From positions 248,001 to 312,000 of the forward strand of contig JBFMAI010000040.1 in the NCBI GenBank assembly GCA_040755725.1: 64,000 nucleotides of DNA. Direction: 5' to 3'. The position numbers and the translations under genes are program-made. Of the stretch, positions 50,371 through 58,789 are shown piece after piece; the first letter of the stretch is position 1, and every line of letters begins with the position of its first letter. This stretch comes from JBFMAI01 sp040755725. GTDB lineage: Bacteria; Planctomycetota; Phycisphaerae; UBA1845; Fen-1342. A model generated the notes under the pieces. That model saw only the letters and a program-made list of their open reading frames with translations, did not search any database and was not told the DNA's origin.

Positions 50371-51573
50371 TCAGCCTCGCAGGAACCGCCCCATCAGCTC
50401 ATGTCCCGGCTCGATCCACACCCCCGTGGCCGCCGCGTCGCGCTCGCTGAAACGCCGGCCCGAGCCACCGGTCGCCGCGTTGCCGATGTAACAGAACGGC
50501 GGTGGCGTGGCGTCGTGGGCGGTGGTCGTGCAGGGCGTGGGATGGTCCGGGGCGATCAGCAGCCGCCAGTGGCCGTGCCGCGGCAGCGCCGCCAGCAGCG
50601 GCCCGACGATGTGCTCGTCGACCCGCTCCAGCGCCTTAATCTTCTCGTCGGCGCGGCCGAGGTGACCGGCCTCGTCCGGGGCCTCGATGTGGACGACCAC
50701 GAGGTCGAACTCGTCGAGGGCGGCCACCGCGGCCCGCCCCTTGCCCGCGTAGTCGGTGTCCAGATACCCGGTCGCCCCCGCCACCGTGATCTGCTGCATC
50801 CCCGTCATGACCGCCAGCCCGCGCAGAATGTCCACGCCCGTGATGACGGCCCCGCGCAGCCCGTGCCACTGGGCAAACGGTTCCAGCGGCTTCGGTCGCC
50901 CCTGGCCCCATAGCCAGATGCCGGTCACCGGGGCCCGGCCCGCGGCGCGCCGCGCGCGGTTTACCTCGTGGTCCGCCACCAGCTCCGCGGCGCGATCCAT
51001 GATGCCCCGCAGCCGTTCGGCGCCGACTCCCTGCGGCCAGTGGTCGCTTACCGGCTGGTCAGGGATGTCGTGCGGCGGAGCACACCGCACCGTCAGGTCC
51101 GCCGCATCGCGGAGGACCATGAGGTTCCGGTAGGAGACCCCACTATGAAATCGAGAGCCGCGCAGGGCGGGCTCGCCCTGCCGCACGAGCGCGTTGAGGT
51201 CCGCGATGAGTCGGTCGGCTTCCGCCTGGGCAATGTGCCCCGCGGTGAAGTCCCGCATCCGACCGTCGGCGACGGTCACGAAGTTGCAGCGAAAGACGAT
51301 CTCGTCCGGCCCGACGGTCACGCCGCGGGCCGCGGCCTCGATCGGGGCACGCCCGGAGTAGTACACGTGCGGGTCGTAACCCAGCAGCGTCAACGTGGCC
51401 ACGTCCGTCCCGGGGCTGAATCCCGCCGGGACCGTCACCACACGCCCCAACATTCCGCGCGCCGCCACCTGGTGCATGTGCGGCAGGTGTGCGGCCTCAA
51501 GCGGCGTGCGGTCACCCAACTCCGGCAGCGGCACATCGGCGGCCCCGTCCGGCAAGACAATGGCGTACTTCAT
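50371..51573 (-). CDS. apgM: Cofactor-independent phosphoglycerate mutase, archaeal type
   Basis: The 400-residue protein belongs to the alkaline-phosphatase superfamily group COG3635, which interconverts 2- and 3-phosphoglycerate. Features are MKYAIVLPDGAADVPLPELG, GFSPGTDVATLTLLGYDPHVYYSGRAPIEAA, VHIEAPDEAGHLGR and LLIAPDHPTPCTTTAH for metals. The nucleophile position, Ser in PGSDVA of known members, is Thr here (PGTDVA). Some relatives have been annotated as homoserine kinases, so that is the main alternative. The start is the first ATG. Its leader contains a perfect hairpin and an AT-rich block. Confidence 0.85.
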   Translation of the reverse strand: MKYAIVLPDGAADVPLPELGDRTPLEAAHLPHMHQVAARGMLGRVVTVPAGFSPGTDVATLTLLGYDPHVYYSGRAPIEAAARGVTVGPDEIVFRCNFVTVADGRMRDFTAGHIAQAEADRLIADLNALVRQGEPALRGSRFHSGVSYRNLMVLRDAADLTVRCAPPHDIPDQPVSDHWPQGVGAERLRGIMDRAAELVADHEVNRARRAAGRAPVTGIWLWGQGRPKPLEPFAQWHGLRGAVITGVDILRGLAVMTGMQQITVAGATGYLDTDYAGKGRAAVAALDEFDLVVVHIEAPDEAGHLGRADEKIKALERVDEHIVGPLLAALPRHGHWRLLIAPDHPTPCTTTAHDATPPPFCYIGNAATGGSGRRFSERDAAATGVWIEPGHELMGRFLRG

Positions 51574-51927
51574 CAGGGTTTCCTGTCGGTGGTCCCATCT
51601 CGCCGTCCCATCTTATCCCGATCGGCGTGACGGCCCCAGCGTGCAGCCGATGGCGCGCAAGAGAATGGCGAGCCACGGGGCTCGCCATCTTCGGCCACGG
51701 TCACCCACGAAGGAACCGCACGGCCTCCTGCACCCTTTCCCTTCTGTATAACTGGTACCACAAAAGTACGCATTGGTCAAGAAGAATATCGCATTTATTT
51801 TGTGCGGTTATCGCAAGGTCATTCTAGAAAACGTTTTACAAATTGTTGGCCCCTGAGCGCCTGCGCTCGCCGTGTGGCCGGAAAGCAACGTGCCGCCAGG
51901 GGCGGGGTGACCGTTGCCCGGGGCGGG
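51574..51927. other. Leader region between kdsA and apgM, with an AT-rich block
   Basis: No gene is visible. ATGGCGAGCC and GGCTCGCCAT (51665-51688) form a perfect 10-bp hairpin with loop ACGG. From about 51740 to 51850 the sequence is far richer in A and T than anything else in the window (TATAACTGG, AATATCGCATTTATTTTGTG, AAAACGTTTTACAAATTG); AAAACGTTTT is a perfect palindrome. It probably holds the apgM promoter and may bind a regulator. Confidence 0.5.
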
Positions 51928-52752
51928 TCACGCGGTCGCCGCACGAATGCGCAACAGCGACGTGAGCAACGGCTCCAGTTCCGCCAGCGGCCAGACGGTC
52001 GCCGCGTCGCTCTTGGCCCGCGGCGGATCGTCATGGACTTCCATGAACAGGGCGTCGATGCCGGCGGCCACGGCGGCCCGGGCCAACACGGGGATGAACT
52101 CGCGCCGCCCGGCGGTGACCGCCCCGCCGCCGGGGTACTGAACGGAATGGGTCGCGTCGAACACGACGGGGGCGAACCGGCGCATGACCTCCAGCGCGGT
52201 CATATCGTTAACCAGCCGCTCGTACCCAAAGAAGGTGCCGCGGTCGGTGACGAGCGCGTTCGGGTTGCCGGTTTGGAGGACCTTTTCGACGGCCAATTCC
52301 ATCTTCTCGGGGGCCAGGAACTGACCCTTCTTGACGTTCACGCACCGCCCCGTCCGGCCGCACGCCACCAGCAGGTCGGTCTGCCGACAGAGGAAGGCCG
52401 GCACCTGCACCGCATCGAGAACGTGGCCTGCGGCGGCGGCCTGAGCGGGCTCGTGAACGTCGGAAAGCACCGGCACGCCGGTGGCATCGCGCACGCGGGC
52501 GAGGATGCGGAGCCCCTCCTCCAGCCCGGGACCACGGAACGAAGACACGCTCGTGCGGTTGGCCTTGTCGAAGCTGGCCTTGAAGACGTACGGCGTCTCC
52601 AGCCGCCGGGCGACCGCGGCGATACGCTCCGCCAGACGCAGGCTGTGTTCTTCGGACTCGATGACACAGGGTCCGGCGATCAGCAGCAGCGGCTGCCCAG
52701 GGCCGATGGTGTGCGGCCCGAGTTGCGCGCGGGGAGTAGCCATGCCGGGCAT
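51928..52752 (-). CDS. kdsA: 3-deoxy-8-phosphooctulonate synthase
   Basis: The 274-residue protein matches KdsA, which condenses phosphoenolpyruvate with arabinose-5-phosphate on the way to Kdo, the core sugar of lipopolysaccharide. Features are LLLIAGPCVIESEEHSLRLA, YVFKASFDKANRTS, FRGPGLEEGLRIL, VPAFLCRQTDLL and VVFDATHSVQYPGG. The retained Asn in KANRTS fits KdsA rather than DAHP synthases. Its presence argues for a Gram-negative outer membrane. The ATG at 52743 (MATPRAQ) is an equally possible start. Confidence 0.93.
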   Translation of the reverse strand: MPGMATPRAQLGPHTIGPGQPLLLIAGPCVIESEEHSLRLAERIAAVARRLETPYVFKASFDKANRTSVSSFRGPGLEEGLRILARVRDATGVPVLSDVHEPAQAAAAGHVLDAVQVPAFLCRQTDLLVACGRTGRCVNVKKGQFLAPEKMELAVEKVLQTGNPNALVTDRGTFFGYERLVNDMTALEVMRRFAPVVFDATHSVQYPGGGAVTAGRREFIPVLARAAVAAGIDALFMEVHDDPPRAKSDAATVWPLAELEPLLTSLLRIRAATA

Positions 52753-52809
52753 GATAACGTGTCGGCCGCCGCGGAGCAGCCGGATGTGCCAACCCGTTGG
52801 GCCCGCCGT

Positions 52810-53328
52810 TCACACCCCGAGCCAGTGGATCAGGCCGAGGAACATGGCCAGCGCGAGCACGCCCACCCCCGCGGCCCGGGCCCACAGCCGCGGCGGCTCG
52901 GCCGGCCGCCCGCCGCTAACCGGCACCGCGACGACGTCGATGTCCTCGCCGCCGAACTGCACCTGCGCGATGAGCAACTGGGCCTGGAACTCGCCGATGC
53001 CGAGTTCCGCCGCCCGCTGGAGAATCGCTTGGCGCCGCGTGTAGCGCAGCAGACCGTCTTCCAGGGCGGCGGCAATGTGCCCCCGGAGTTGTTCGACCGC
53101 ATCGCCCGCCGCCCGGGCCCGAAGGTGCGCCGCTCGCCGCCGCGGGTCGCGCAGCGTCATGTACGCCAGATACAGCTCGTCGAGCGCGTGGCGCGTGGCG
53201 TCGTGACGGGTCGGGTCGTCCAGTTCCGCCAGCAGCCGTGCCCGTCGGCGCTGAAAGCTGGCGGTGATCTGCCGTGGATCGGTGCAATCGGACGGCAGTC
53301 CGAGCACCACATAAGGGTCGCGGGCCAT
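52810..53328 (-). CDS. J-domain-like tail-anchored protein without HPD
   Basis: The 172-residue protein opens ARDPYVVLGLPSDCTDPRQI and continues with helices like a J domain, but where J domains have HPD it has only a DP in a different place. The C-terminus is one membrane helix (GVGVLALAMFLGLIHWLGV) with no residues beyond, so it is tail-anchored. It may sit at the inner membrane as a scaffold without Hsp70-stimulating activity. It lies close to kdsA on the same strand. Confidence 0.6.
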   Translation of the reverse strand: MARDPYVVLGLPSDCTDPRQITASFQRRRARLLAELDDPTRHDATRHALDELYLAYMTLRDPRRRAAHLRARAAGDAVEQLRGHIAAALEDGLLRYTRRQAILQRAAELGIGEFQAQLLIAQVQFGGEDIDVVAVPVSGGRPAEPPRLWARAAGVGVLALAMFLGLIHWLGV

Positions 53329-53804
53329 CTTTCCGGCCTCCTACTCAACCATACGCCCGCGCGGATCAAAGGCAACCGGTCGACGGAACGACCGAAGGCC
53401 GGCGCTCGCCACCTGCGGTGGTTGCCGACGACTCCGGGCCGGGGAGTCCCGGAATCCACGTGTTACCGACGCTGTTCGCGGCCCTCCGCCGCTAACCAGC
53501 GCGCCGGGCGCCGCGGGCGGTGCGTCCTGTAATGCGGGGAGAAGGTGCGGCGTTGTTCGACGAGCGGCAACAATCCGCGTGGTGGCGATAACACTCGCTT
53601 CCCCGGTCCAAGTGCCGATGGTCGCACGGCCTCACCGGGGGAGGCGGAGGAGAGCTGGAGCCTTGCCCGCCCAGTCCCTTTGCTCCAGGAGGAACCGCTC
53701 CCCATCGAACTCGCTTCCGATTCCCAAGCCGCGAGTACCGGGCCCCGATACAATCACGGGTTTGGGTCACGCCGGCCAGACCGGCGGACTGCGCGGAGCC
53801 ACTT
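53329..53804. other. Intergenic region before the kinase-like gene
   Basis: I see no gene. It separates two divergent genes and so should contain two promoters. TACAAT at 53749-53754 is a candidate for the plus-strand gene. Confidence 0.5.
53749..53754 (+). promoter_or_regulatory. Possible -10 box of the kinase-like gene
   Basis: TACAAT lies 51 bp before the GTG at 53805; the flank (CGATACAATCACGG) resembles the box before the riboswitch (TATATAATCACGG), including TCACGG after it. Confidence 0.4.
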
Positions 53805-56150
53805 GTGGTCGAAGCCGTCCTGGAATCGGAAGCCGCGCCCGTCATCGCGGGCGGCGCGAACGGGCCCTCCGTCCGGCGTGAGCTGGAGCGGCAATTCGCG
53901 GAATGCGGCCTCCTGCGGCCCTTCCGCCGGGCGTGCTACGAGCCGGGCCACCGGCTGGAGCTGTCGATCACGGGAGTGGTGCCGGCGAACACGGGGCGGG
54001 CAACCGTTGACATCGAGCGTTTCGTCGGCGGGGGCTTTGCGGGGCAAGTCTATCGCGTCGTGCTGGCCGACCTGCAAAACGACAACGGCCCAATTGCCGG
54101 ATTGCAGGTCGGCAACCGCTACGCGATCAAGATTCTCAAGCCGCCGTCCGGCTTCGCCTGCGCCTTCCGCGATTTCCTGTACTTCCTCGGCTACCAGGCC
54201 CCCTTCGCCGCGCAGGTGCACCCGGCGGCGATGCGTGCCGGGGTGCTGTGGCAGAAGCTGATTCGCCGGGCCGCGGCCCGCCGCTTCGGCCGCGATGACG
54301 CGGTTTGCGACACCTTCGCGACGTTCTATGACGAGAGGCTGCACAGCTTCGGCGAAATCAACGAGTGGGTGTCCGGGCGAACGTGGAAGTTCGAGGTGGA
54401 CGACCGGCTGTTCGAGCGCTGGAACTTCGCCGGCGGCCTACGGCCGGTGCAGAGCCCGGCCGCTACGCTACGGCCGGTGCGGGGCCCGGCTGCTACGCAA
54501 CGGCCGGTACAGGGTTCAGCCGCTACAGGCCCGCCGCCGGTCGATCTGAACGCCGCCGAATACGTCCACAAGAAGTGGTTCATGCAGGAGCTGGTAAACC
54601 TGCTGCACGAGATGGGGGCGCCCGAGCTGGCTCGCCAATACGAGTGGTGGACGTGCAAGAGCCAGCCGAATGCTTTGAAGCGACTGGACGGCGGCGACGG
54701 TCCGGGTGACGGGCTGACGGCGATCGACTTCCGGGCCGGGCTGGCCCTGCTGCCGTTGCTGCCCATGAGTCCCGCGGATGTCGTCCTGATCGCCCGCGGT
54801 GTCGCCCGTGGCCGCCTGGTGCAGTTCGACCGCAGCGACCCCGAGCGTTTTGAGCAGTTCGTCGCCGCCCACGCCGCCGACTTCGCCGACCTCCAGCCCG
54901 CGGTGGATGAACTGCGCCGCCGGGAGCCCGAGTATCGCCGGTCGCTTACCGACCTCACGCACCATCATGTGCGGCTGTTGACCGATCGGAAGCTGCGGCA
55001 AGCGGTGCGTGAGGGCACAATCGTCGCCTGGCAGAACCTCGGGCGGATCGACGCCGAACACACCGCCCGGCTGCGACAGCGACCGGGACTCGTGGCGCTG
55101 TTGTGGTGGGTGGCGCTGGTCCCCTTGCTGGGGCGGTTCGTGCTGAAGCTGTGGGGGCACGCGGAATACCGCCGGCATATCAAGCAAGCGCTGACGAGTG
55201 GCGGCTACCTGATGCGGGCGTGGCGCGGGTCGCGCATCGAGGTGTTGATCCGCTGGCACCGCCGCGGCCGCGTGAGCGACGAGCGGGCGCTGTGGCTGGT
55301 GGACCGCCCCGTGCGCTTCTGGACGCAGCGCATCCTGGTGGGTTGGCTGCCGGCCAAGTGGCACCGGGCTTTGACGGAGCCGCGTTGGGCGTGGGGGCGA
55401 TTGTGCGTCCATGCGCGCTTCGTGCTGGACATGCTCCGCGACCCGGCTTACCGCGAAGCGTGGCTGTTGGATCAGGTTCGGCTCGGGCACGAAGAGGGCA
55501 TGCTCACCGACGCCGAGGCCGCCAAGATCACCGAGCAGGTCAAAGACCCCTTCATTCAGAAGTACCTGAAGTGCCTGGCGGTCCACCTCTGCACGGTGCC
55601 GATCACGCAGGTCGTCATGCTCATCGTCGGCGCCGCGGTCGTCGCCTACTGCCTGAGCGTCCGCGGTATGAACTGGCCGGAGTCGCTGGCGTTGGGAACG
55701 GCGGCAGCGGCCACGATCCAATTCCTGCCGATCTCGCCGGGCTCGACCGCCCGCGGCTTGTTCGTGCTGTACCTGATGATCCGCGAGCGGGACATCAAGA
55801 ACTACTACATCGCCGCCCCGGTTTCGTTCATCCACGTGATCGGGTACCTGGCGTTTCCCCTCCAGATGGTCGCGCACGACCCCGCGCTGGCCCGCTTCAT
55901 GGCCGGCCGCTGGGCGACCGGCGCCGTCCGCTTCATCCCCGTGTTCGGCGAACGCGGGGCGCTGCCCGAGCACGCGGTCTTCGACTTGTTCTTCAACCTG
56001 CCGCTGTCGCTGCGGCGGCGGTTCCGTCAGCGTCCGCTCAACACGCTGGCGTGGCTCGTGGTCGTCCTGGCGGTACTCGGCGTGCTCATCTACGACGCGG
56101 TGATCGTGCTGCTGCTGCTCTTCGCCACCGGCATTCGCCTCTGGGGCTAG
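53805..56150 (+). CDS. Kinase-like domain fused to a membrane domain
   Basis: The 781-residue protein begins with about 65 residues and then a glycine-rich loop GGGFAGQVYRV (75-85) and YAIKIL with Lys109, matching the ATP-site elements of the protein-kinase fold. I cannot find clear HRD or DFG motifs. Three 10-residue repeats (212-241) follow, then a helical region. The C-terminal third is membrane-embedded, with helices such as VTPITQ-like VPITQVVMLIVGAAVVAYCL, LALGTAAAATIQFLPISPGS and TLAWLVVVLAVLGVLIYDAV. CGGAG precedes the GTG. Its stop overlaps the stop of the convergent MFS/acyltransferase gene (CTAG). Function is unknown. Confidence 0.65.
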   Translation: MVEAVLESEAAPVIAGGANGPSVRRELERQFAECGLLRPFRRACYEPGHRLELSITGVVPANTGRATVDIERFVGGGFAGQVYRVVLADLQNDNGPIAGLQVGNRYAIKILKPPSGFACAFRDFLYFLGYQAPFAAQVHPAAMRAGVLWQKLIRRAAARRFGRDDAVCDTFATFYDERLHSFGEINEWVSGRTWKFEVDDRLFERWNFAGGLRPVQSPAATLRPVRGPAATQRPVQGSAATGPPPVDLNAAEYVHKKWFMQELVNLLHEMGAPELARQYEWWTCKSQPNALKRLDGGDGPGDGLTAIDFRAGLALLPLLPMSPADVVLIARGVARGRLVQFDRSDPERFEQFVAAHAADFADLQPAVDELRRREPEYRRSLTDLTHHHVRLLTDRKLRQAVREGTIVAWQNLGRIDAEHTARLRQRPGLVALLWWVALVPLLGRFVLKLWGHAEYRRHIKQALTSGGYLMRAWRGSRIEVLIRWHRRGRVSDERALWLVDRPVRFWTQRILVGWLPAKWHRALTEPRWAWGRLCVHARFVLDMLRDPAYREAWLLDQVRLGHEEGMLTDAEAAKITEQVKDPFIQKYLKCLAVHLCTVPITQVVMLIVGAAVVAYCLSVRGMNWPESLALGTAAAATIQFLPISPGSTARGLFVLYLMIRERDIKNYYIAAPVSFIHVIGYLAFPLQMVAHDPALARFMAGRWATGAVRFIPVFGERGALPEHAVFDLFFNLPLSLRRRFRQRPLNTLAWLVVVLAVLGVLIYDAVIVLLLLFATGIRLWG
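54438..54527 (+). repeat. Three tandem 30-bp repeats in frame
   Basis: Units of exactly 30 bp at 54438, 54468 and 54498 share CGGCCGGTNC and AGCCGCTAC-like ends. They encode LRPVQSPAAT, LRPVRGPAAT and QRPVQGSAAT. The reverse strand reads TGTAGCGGC..., the same theme as the RND linker repeats at 26708. Confidence 0.85.
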
Positions 56151-58093
56151 ACGGGGTTAGTCGCCGCCAAAACGCCGTGGCTGGCCGAGGGCTCCGCGTC
56201 GCCCAGGGCCACGATGGCCCGCATGATTGTGTCCGCGGCCTCCTGCGGCGTGTCCGGGTCCCGCTCGCGTCCGCGGAAACGCGACAAGTCAACTGGCTGG
56301 CCATAGCGGATGCGCACGCGGTGCCGCCGAAACAGCGACCGGAAGGGGTTGTAGTCGTAGCGCGTGCCGCTGATATGGCACGGGATGATGGTCGCGCCGG
56401 TGCGCAGCGCCAGCATTCCGACGCCCGCCTTGGCCCCGGGTTGCTCCGCCTCCGGTTCCACGTAGGTTCCCTGCGGAAAGATGCCCAGGCACCCACCCTC
56501 GCGCAGCCGCCGCAGCGCCCCGGACAGGAACGACTTGGTCGGATTCTGGCGATCGACGGGGATGCACTGGGCCAGGCGCATGAACCACTGGGCCACGGGC
56601 GGGCGGTAGTACTCCTGCTCCACCACGAAGCTGACGACGCGGTGCGTGCAAGTGCCGATGATGACCAGCGGATCGACCCCGGCGGTGTGGTTCGCGGCGA
56701 GGATCACCGGCCCCTGGCGTGGCACGGTGCAAGGACCGACACGCTCCGCCCGGCACCAGAAACCGGCGTAGAACCGTATCACCCGCCACAGCAGCCACAC
56801 GTGCCAGGGAATCGGGTCCGCCCGGCGATAATCGCGCCACGCCACGACGAAGCTCGCCAATAGTCCGGCCGCCACGAGCCCAAGCAGCAGCGGGACGTAA
56901 CGGTCCAGGTGCTCGATGTGCGGCAGCCCGAGCAGGCCGGTGGTCGCCACGATCGCGGCCATCGTGGCCATGTCGGCGACGCCGAAGACGCGGCCGCGCC
57001 GGGAGTCGGGTACGAAGTGCTGGATCACGACCATCACGGTGACGAGGATGCCGGCGCCGTGGACGCCGATCATGAGCAGTCCCAGCGCGGTCAGCACGCG
57101 GCCGAGCCTGAAGACGACCGCGACGTCCAGGACCACGACCCACACGGCGCCGCCGAGCACGGACGCCAGGACTGCCAACGAGATGGGCAAAGCCGGCCCG
57201 ACGATGGTGAGCACACCGGCCCCCAACGCCAGCCCGGCGGCGATCAGCCCGCGATACAGGCCGGCGTCGGAGAACTCCCCGCCGAAGACGTCCCGCACCA
57301 TGGCCGGCACCACGGAGATGACCACGCCGGCCGCCCCCCAGAACACCGTGCCGAGAACGATGATGTGCAGCACCCGCCGGTGCTGCCGAACGTAACGGAA
57401 GCCCTCGCGGATGGGTGTCCACAGCCCCGTCGGCGACGTGTGCGGTACCGCGCGGGAGCGGCGCATGGCGATGCCCGTCAGCAGCACGGCGCTGGCCACG
57501 AACGTCAGCGCATCGAGCCGGTAGTTCCACACCAGCCCGAAATGACCGGCGACGGCCCAATCCACCAGCAGGCCGCCCACGACGGCACTGAGAATCCCGC
57601 CGATCGTCCCCAGCGCACTGATCATGGCATTGGCGCGGACGAGCTGGTCGTCGCGGATCAAGGTGGGAACCATCGCCTGGCGGCAGGGGGAGAAGAACGC
57701 GGCGAACGCACCGGTCACCAGGAGCGGCAGCGCGATGGCGAAGTCGCCCAGCCCCCACCCCAGGAGCCACGGCACGGTGACGGGCAGACTGACCATGACC
57801 ACGGCCCGGAGAAGGTCGGTGGCGATCATGGTCCACTTGCGGCTGAAGCGGTCGGCCCACCAGCCGGCCAGGGCCCCGAGCACGACGAACGGGGCGAAGA
57901 AGCAGAAGGTCATGAGGGCCTGGACGCGCGTGATGTCGTCGCGGGCCAGACCCCCGGATTCCTGAAGCAGCGCCATCTCGCTGAGGTGGTCGCCGAACGC
58001 GCTGATGCCGTACGCGGCCCATAACAGGACGAAATTGCGGTTGGCGAGCAGCCAATCCGGCAAGACGACCGCGGATCGTGGACGAGTCAGCAT
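56147..58093 (-). CDS. MFS transporter fused to a glycerolipid acyltransferase
   Basis: The 648-residue protein has about twelve membrane helices of the MFS type (LLANRNFVLLWAAYGISAFG; GALAGWWADRFSRKW is the MFS loop motif) through about residue 430, then a PlsC-type acyltransferase. The acyltransferase active site NHTAGVDP has His469 and Asp474 (HX4D); the second motif reads FPQGT where FPEGT is usual. The plan is that of LplT-Aas fusions that flip and re-acylate lysophospholipid. I prefer the ATG at 58093 over an upstream TTG. It ends tail-to-tail with the kinase-like gene, overlapping by 3 bases. Confidence 0.88.
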   Translation of the reverse strand: MLTRPRSAVVLPDWLLANRNFVLLWAAYGISAFGDHLSEMALLQESGGLARDDITRVQALMTFCFFAPFVVLGALAGWWADRFSRKWTMIATDLLRAVVMVSLPVTVPWLLGWGLGDFAIALPLLVTGAFAAFFSPCRQAMVPTLIRDDQLVRANAMISALGTIGGILSAVVGGLLVDWAVAGHFGLVWNYRLDALTFVASAVLLTGIAMRRSRAVPHTSPTGLWTPIREGFRYVRQHRRVLHIIVLGTVFWGAAGVVISVVPAMVRDVFGGEFSDAGLYRGLIAAGLALGAGVLTIVGPALPISLAVLASVLGGAVWVVVLDVAVVFRLGRVLTALGLLMIGVHGAGILVTVMVVIQHFVPDSRRGRVFGVADMATMAAIVATTGLLGLPHIEHLDRYVPLLLGLVAAGLLASFVVAWRDYRRADPIPWHVWLLWRVIRFYAGFWCRAERVGPCTVPRQGPVILAANHTAGVDPLVIIGTCTHRVVSFVVEQEYYRPPVAQWFMRLAQCIPVDRQNPTKSFLSGALRRLREGGCLGIFPQGTYVEPEAEQPGAKAGVGMLALRTGATIIPCHISGTRYDYNPFRSLFRRHRVRIRYGQPVDLSRFRGRERDPDTPQEAADTIMRAIVALGDAEPSASHGVLAATNPV

Positions 58094-58158
58094 GGCGATG
58101 TCGCGGCCTGGCTTCGTACCGGCCGTCGGTGGCAACCCGGCACGCTGCGCGCTGGGCA

Positions 58159-58189
58159 GGGTGACACTCCCGGCGCGCCGGGCTCACCC
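58159..58189. repeat. Palindrome with TCCCGGCGCGCCGGG core
   Basis: GGGTGA...TCACCC (58159-58189) encloses a TCCCGGCGCGCCGGG core. It sits upstream of the MFS/acyltransferase start, between divergent genes. Confidence 0.55.
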
Positions 58190-58282
58190 GCCGGCGGAAC
58201 TCTATGCGGCCGCGCGCGCGGGGTAAAGTCGGCCGCGTCGCCGGTGCAAATCCCCCCGGTCGCGGAGCGTCCGCACGCCCGG

Positions 58283-58288
58283 TACAAT
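58283..58288 (+). promoter_or_regulatory. Possible -10 box of the hsp20-lon operon
   Basis: TACAAT lies 76 bp before the hsp20 ATG. I see no inverted repeat of CIRCE type around it. Confidence 0.35.
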
Positions 58289-58363
58289 CCCGGTCGTGCG
58301 GGGGCGGCGTGGCCGGTGGCGGCCGCGGGCCCTCGTCCCATTCACCTACGCGAGCAACCGCTG

Positions 58364-58789
58364 ATGCACGCCAGCAAGTTCGGGGCCGGCGAGGGGGTGC
58401 GGGATTGGTCGCGGCGCATGCAGGACATCATGGACGAGATGCGGCATCGCAGCTTCTGCGACTACCGCGCCTCGGGCACCTGGATGCCCACGGTCAACAT
58501 CTACGCCAGTCAGTCGGCCTACTACCTTTGCGTCGAGCTGGCCGGCCTGGACCCGGAATCCGTCGCCGTCCAGTGCGTGGACCCGCAGCACGTGCGAATT
58601 CAGGGGCAGCGGGCCCGCCCCGAAGCCCCCGGCCTCGATGGCCCGTGCAGCTTCGAACTCATGGAAATCGACGAAGGCCCCTTCGACCGCGTGATTGACT
58701 TCAGCGAACCGGTGGACACGCGCCAGATCGCCGTGTCGTGGGACCGCGGCTACGTCTGGATCGTCTTGCGGAAGGCGGAAGCGAAATGA
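58364..58789 (+). CDS. Small heat-shock protein (Hsp20/alpha-crystallin)
   Basis: The 141-residue protein has an alpha-crystallin-type domain: WMPTVNIYASQSAYYLCVEL, AGLDPESVAVQC and a C-terminal strand VSWDRGYVWIVLRKAEAK. The classic I-X-I tail is absent. It holds unfolding proteins for refolding or degradation. Its stop overlaps the lon ATG (ATGA), making a holdase-protease operon. The ATG at 58364 gives the family-like start; the upstream frame is not protein-like. Confidence 0.88.
   Translation: MHASKFGAGEGVRDWSRRMQDIMDEMRHRSFCDYRASGTWMPTVNIYASQSAYYLCVELAGLDPESVAVQCVDPQHVRIQGQRARPEAPGLDGPCSFELMEIDEGPFDRVIDFSEPVDTRQIAVSWDRGYVWIVLRKAEAK

Noticed and set aside
51802..53532. A 576-codon plus-strand frame across kdsA and the J-like gene
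   Set aside because: Antisense to kdsA, which has all KdsA motifs; no independent protein features.
54438..54527. A short CRISPR array
   Set aside because: Three 30-bp units follow without spacers, lie in frame in a gene, and no cas gene is near.
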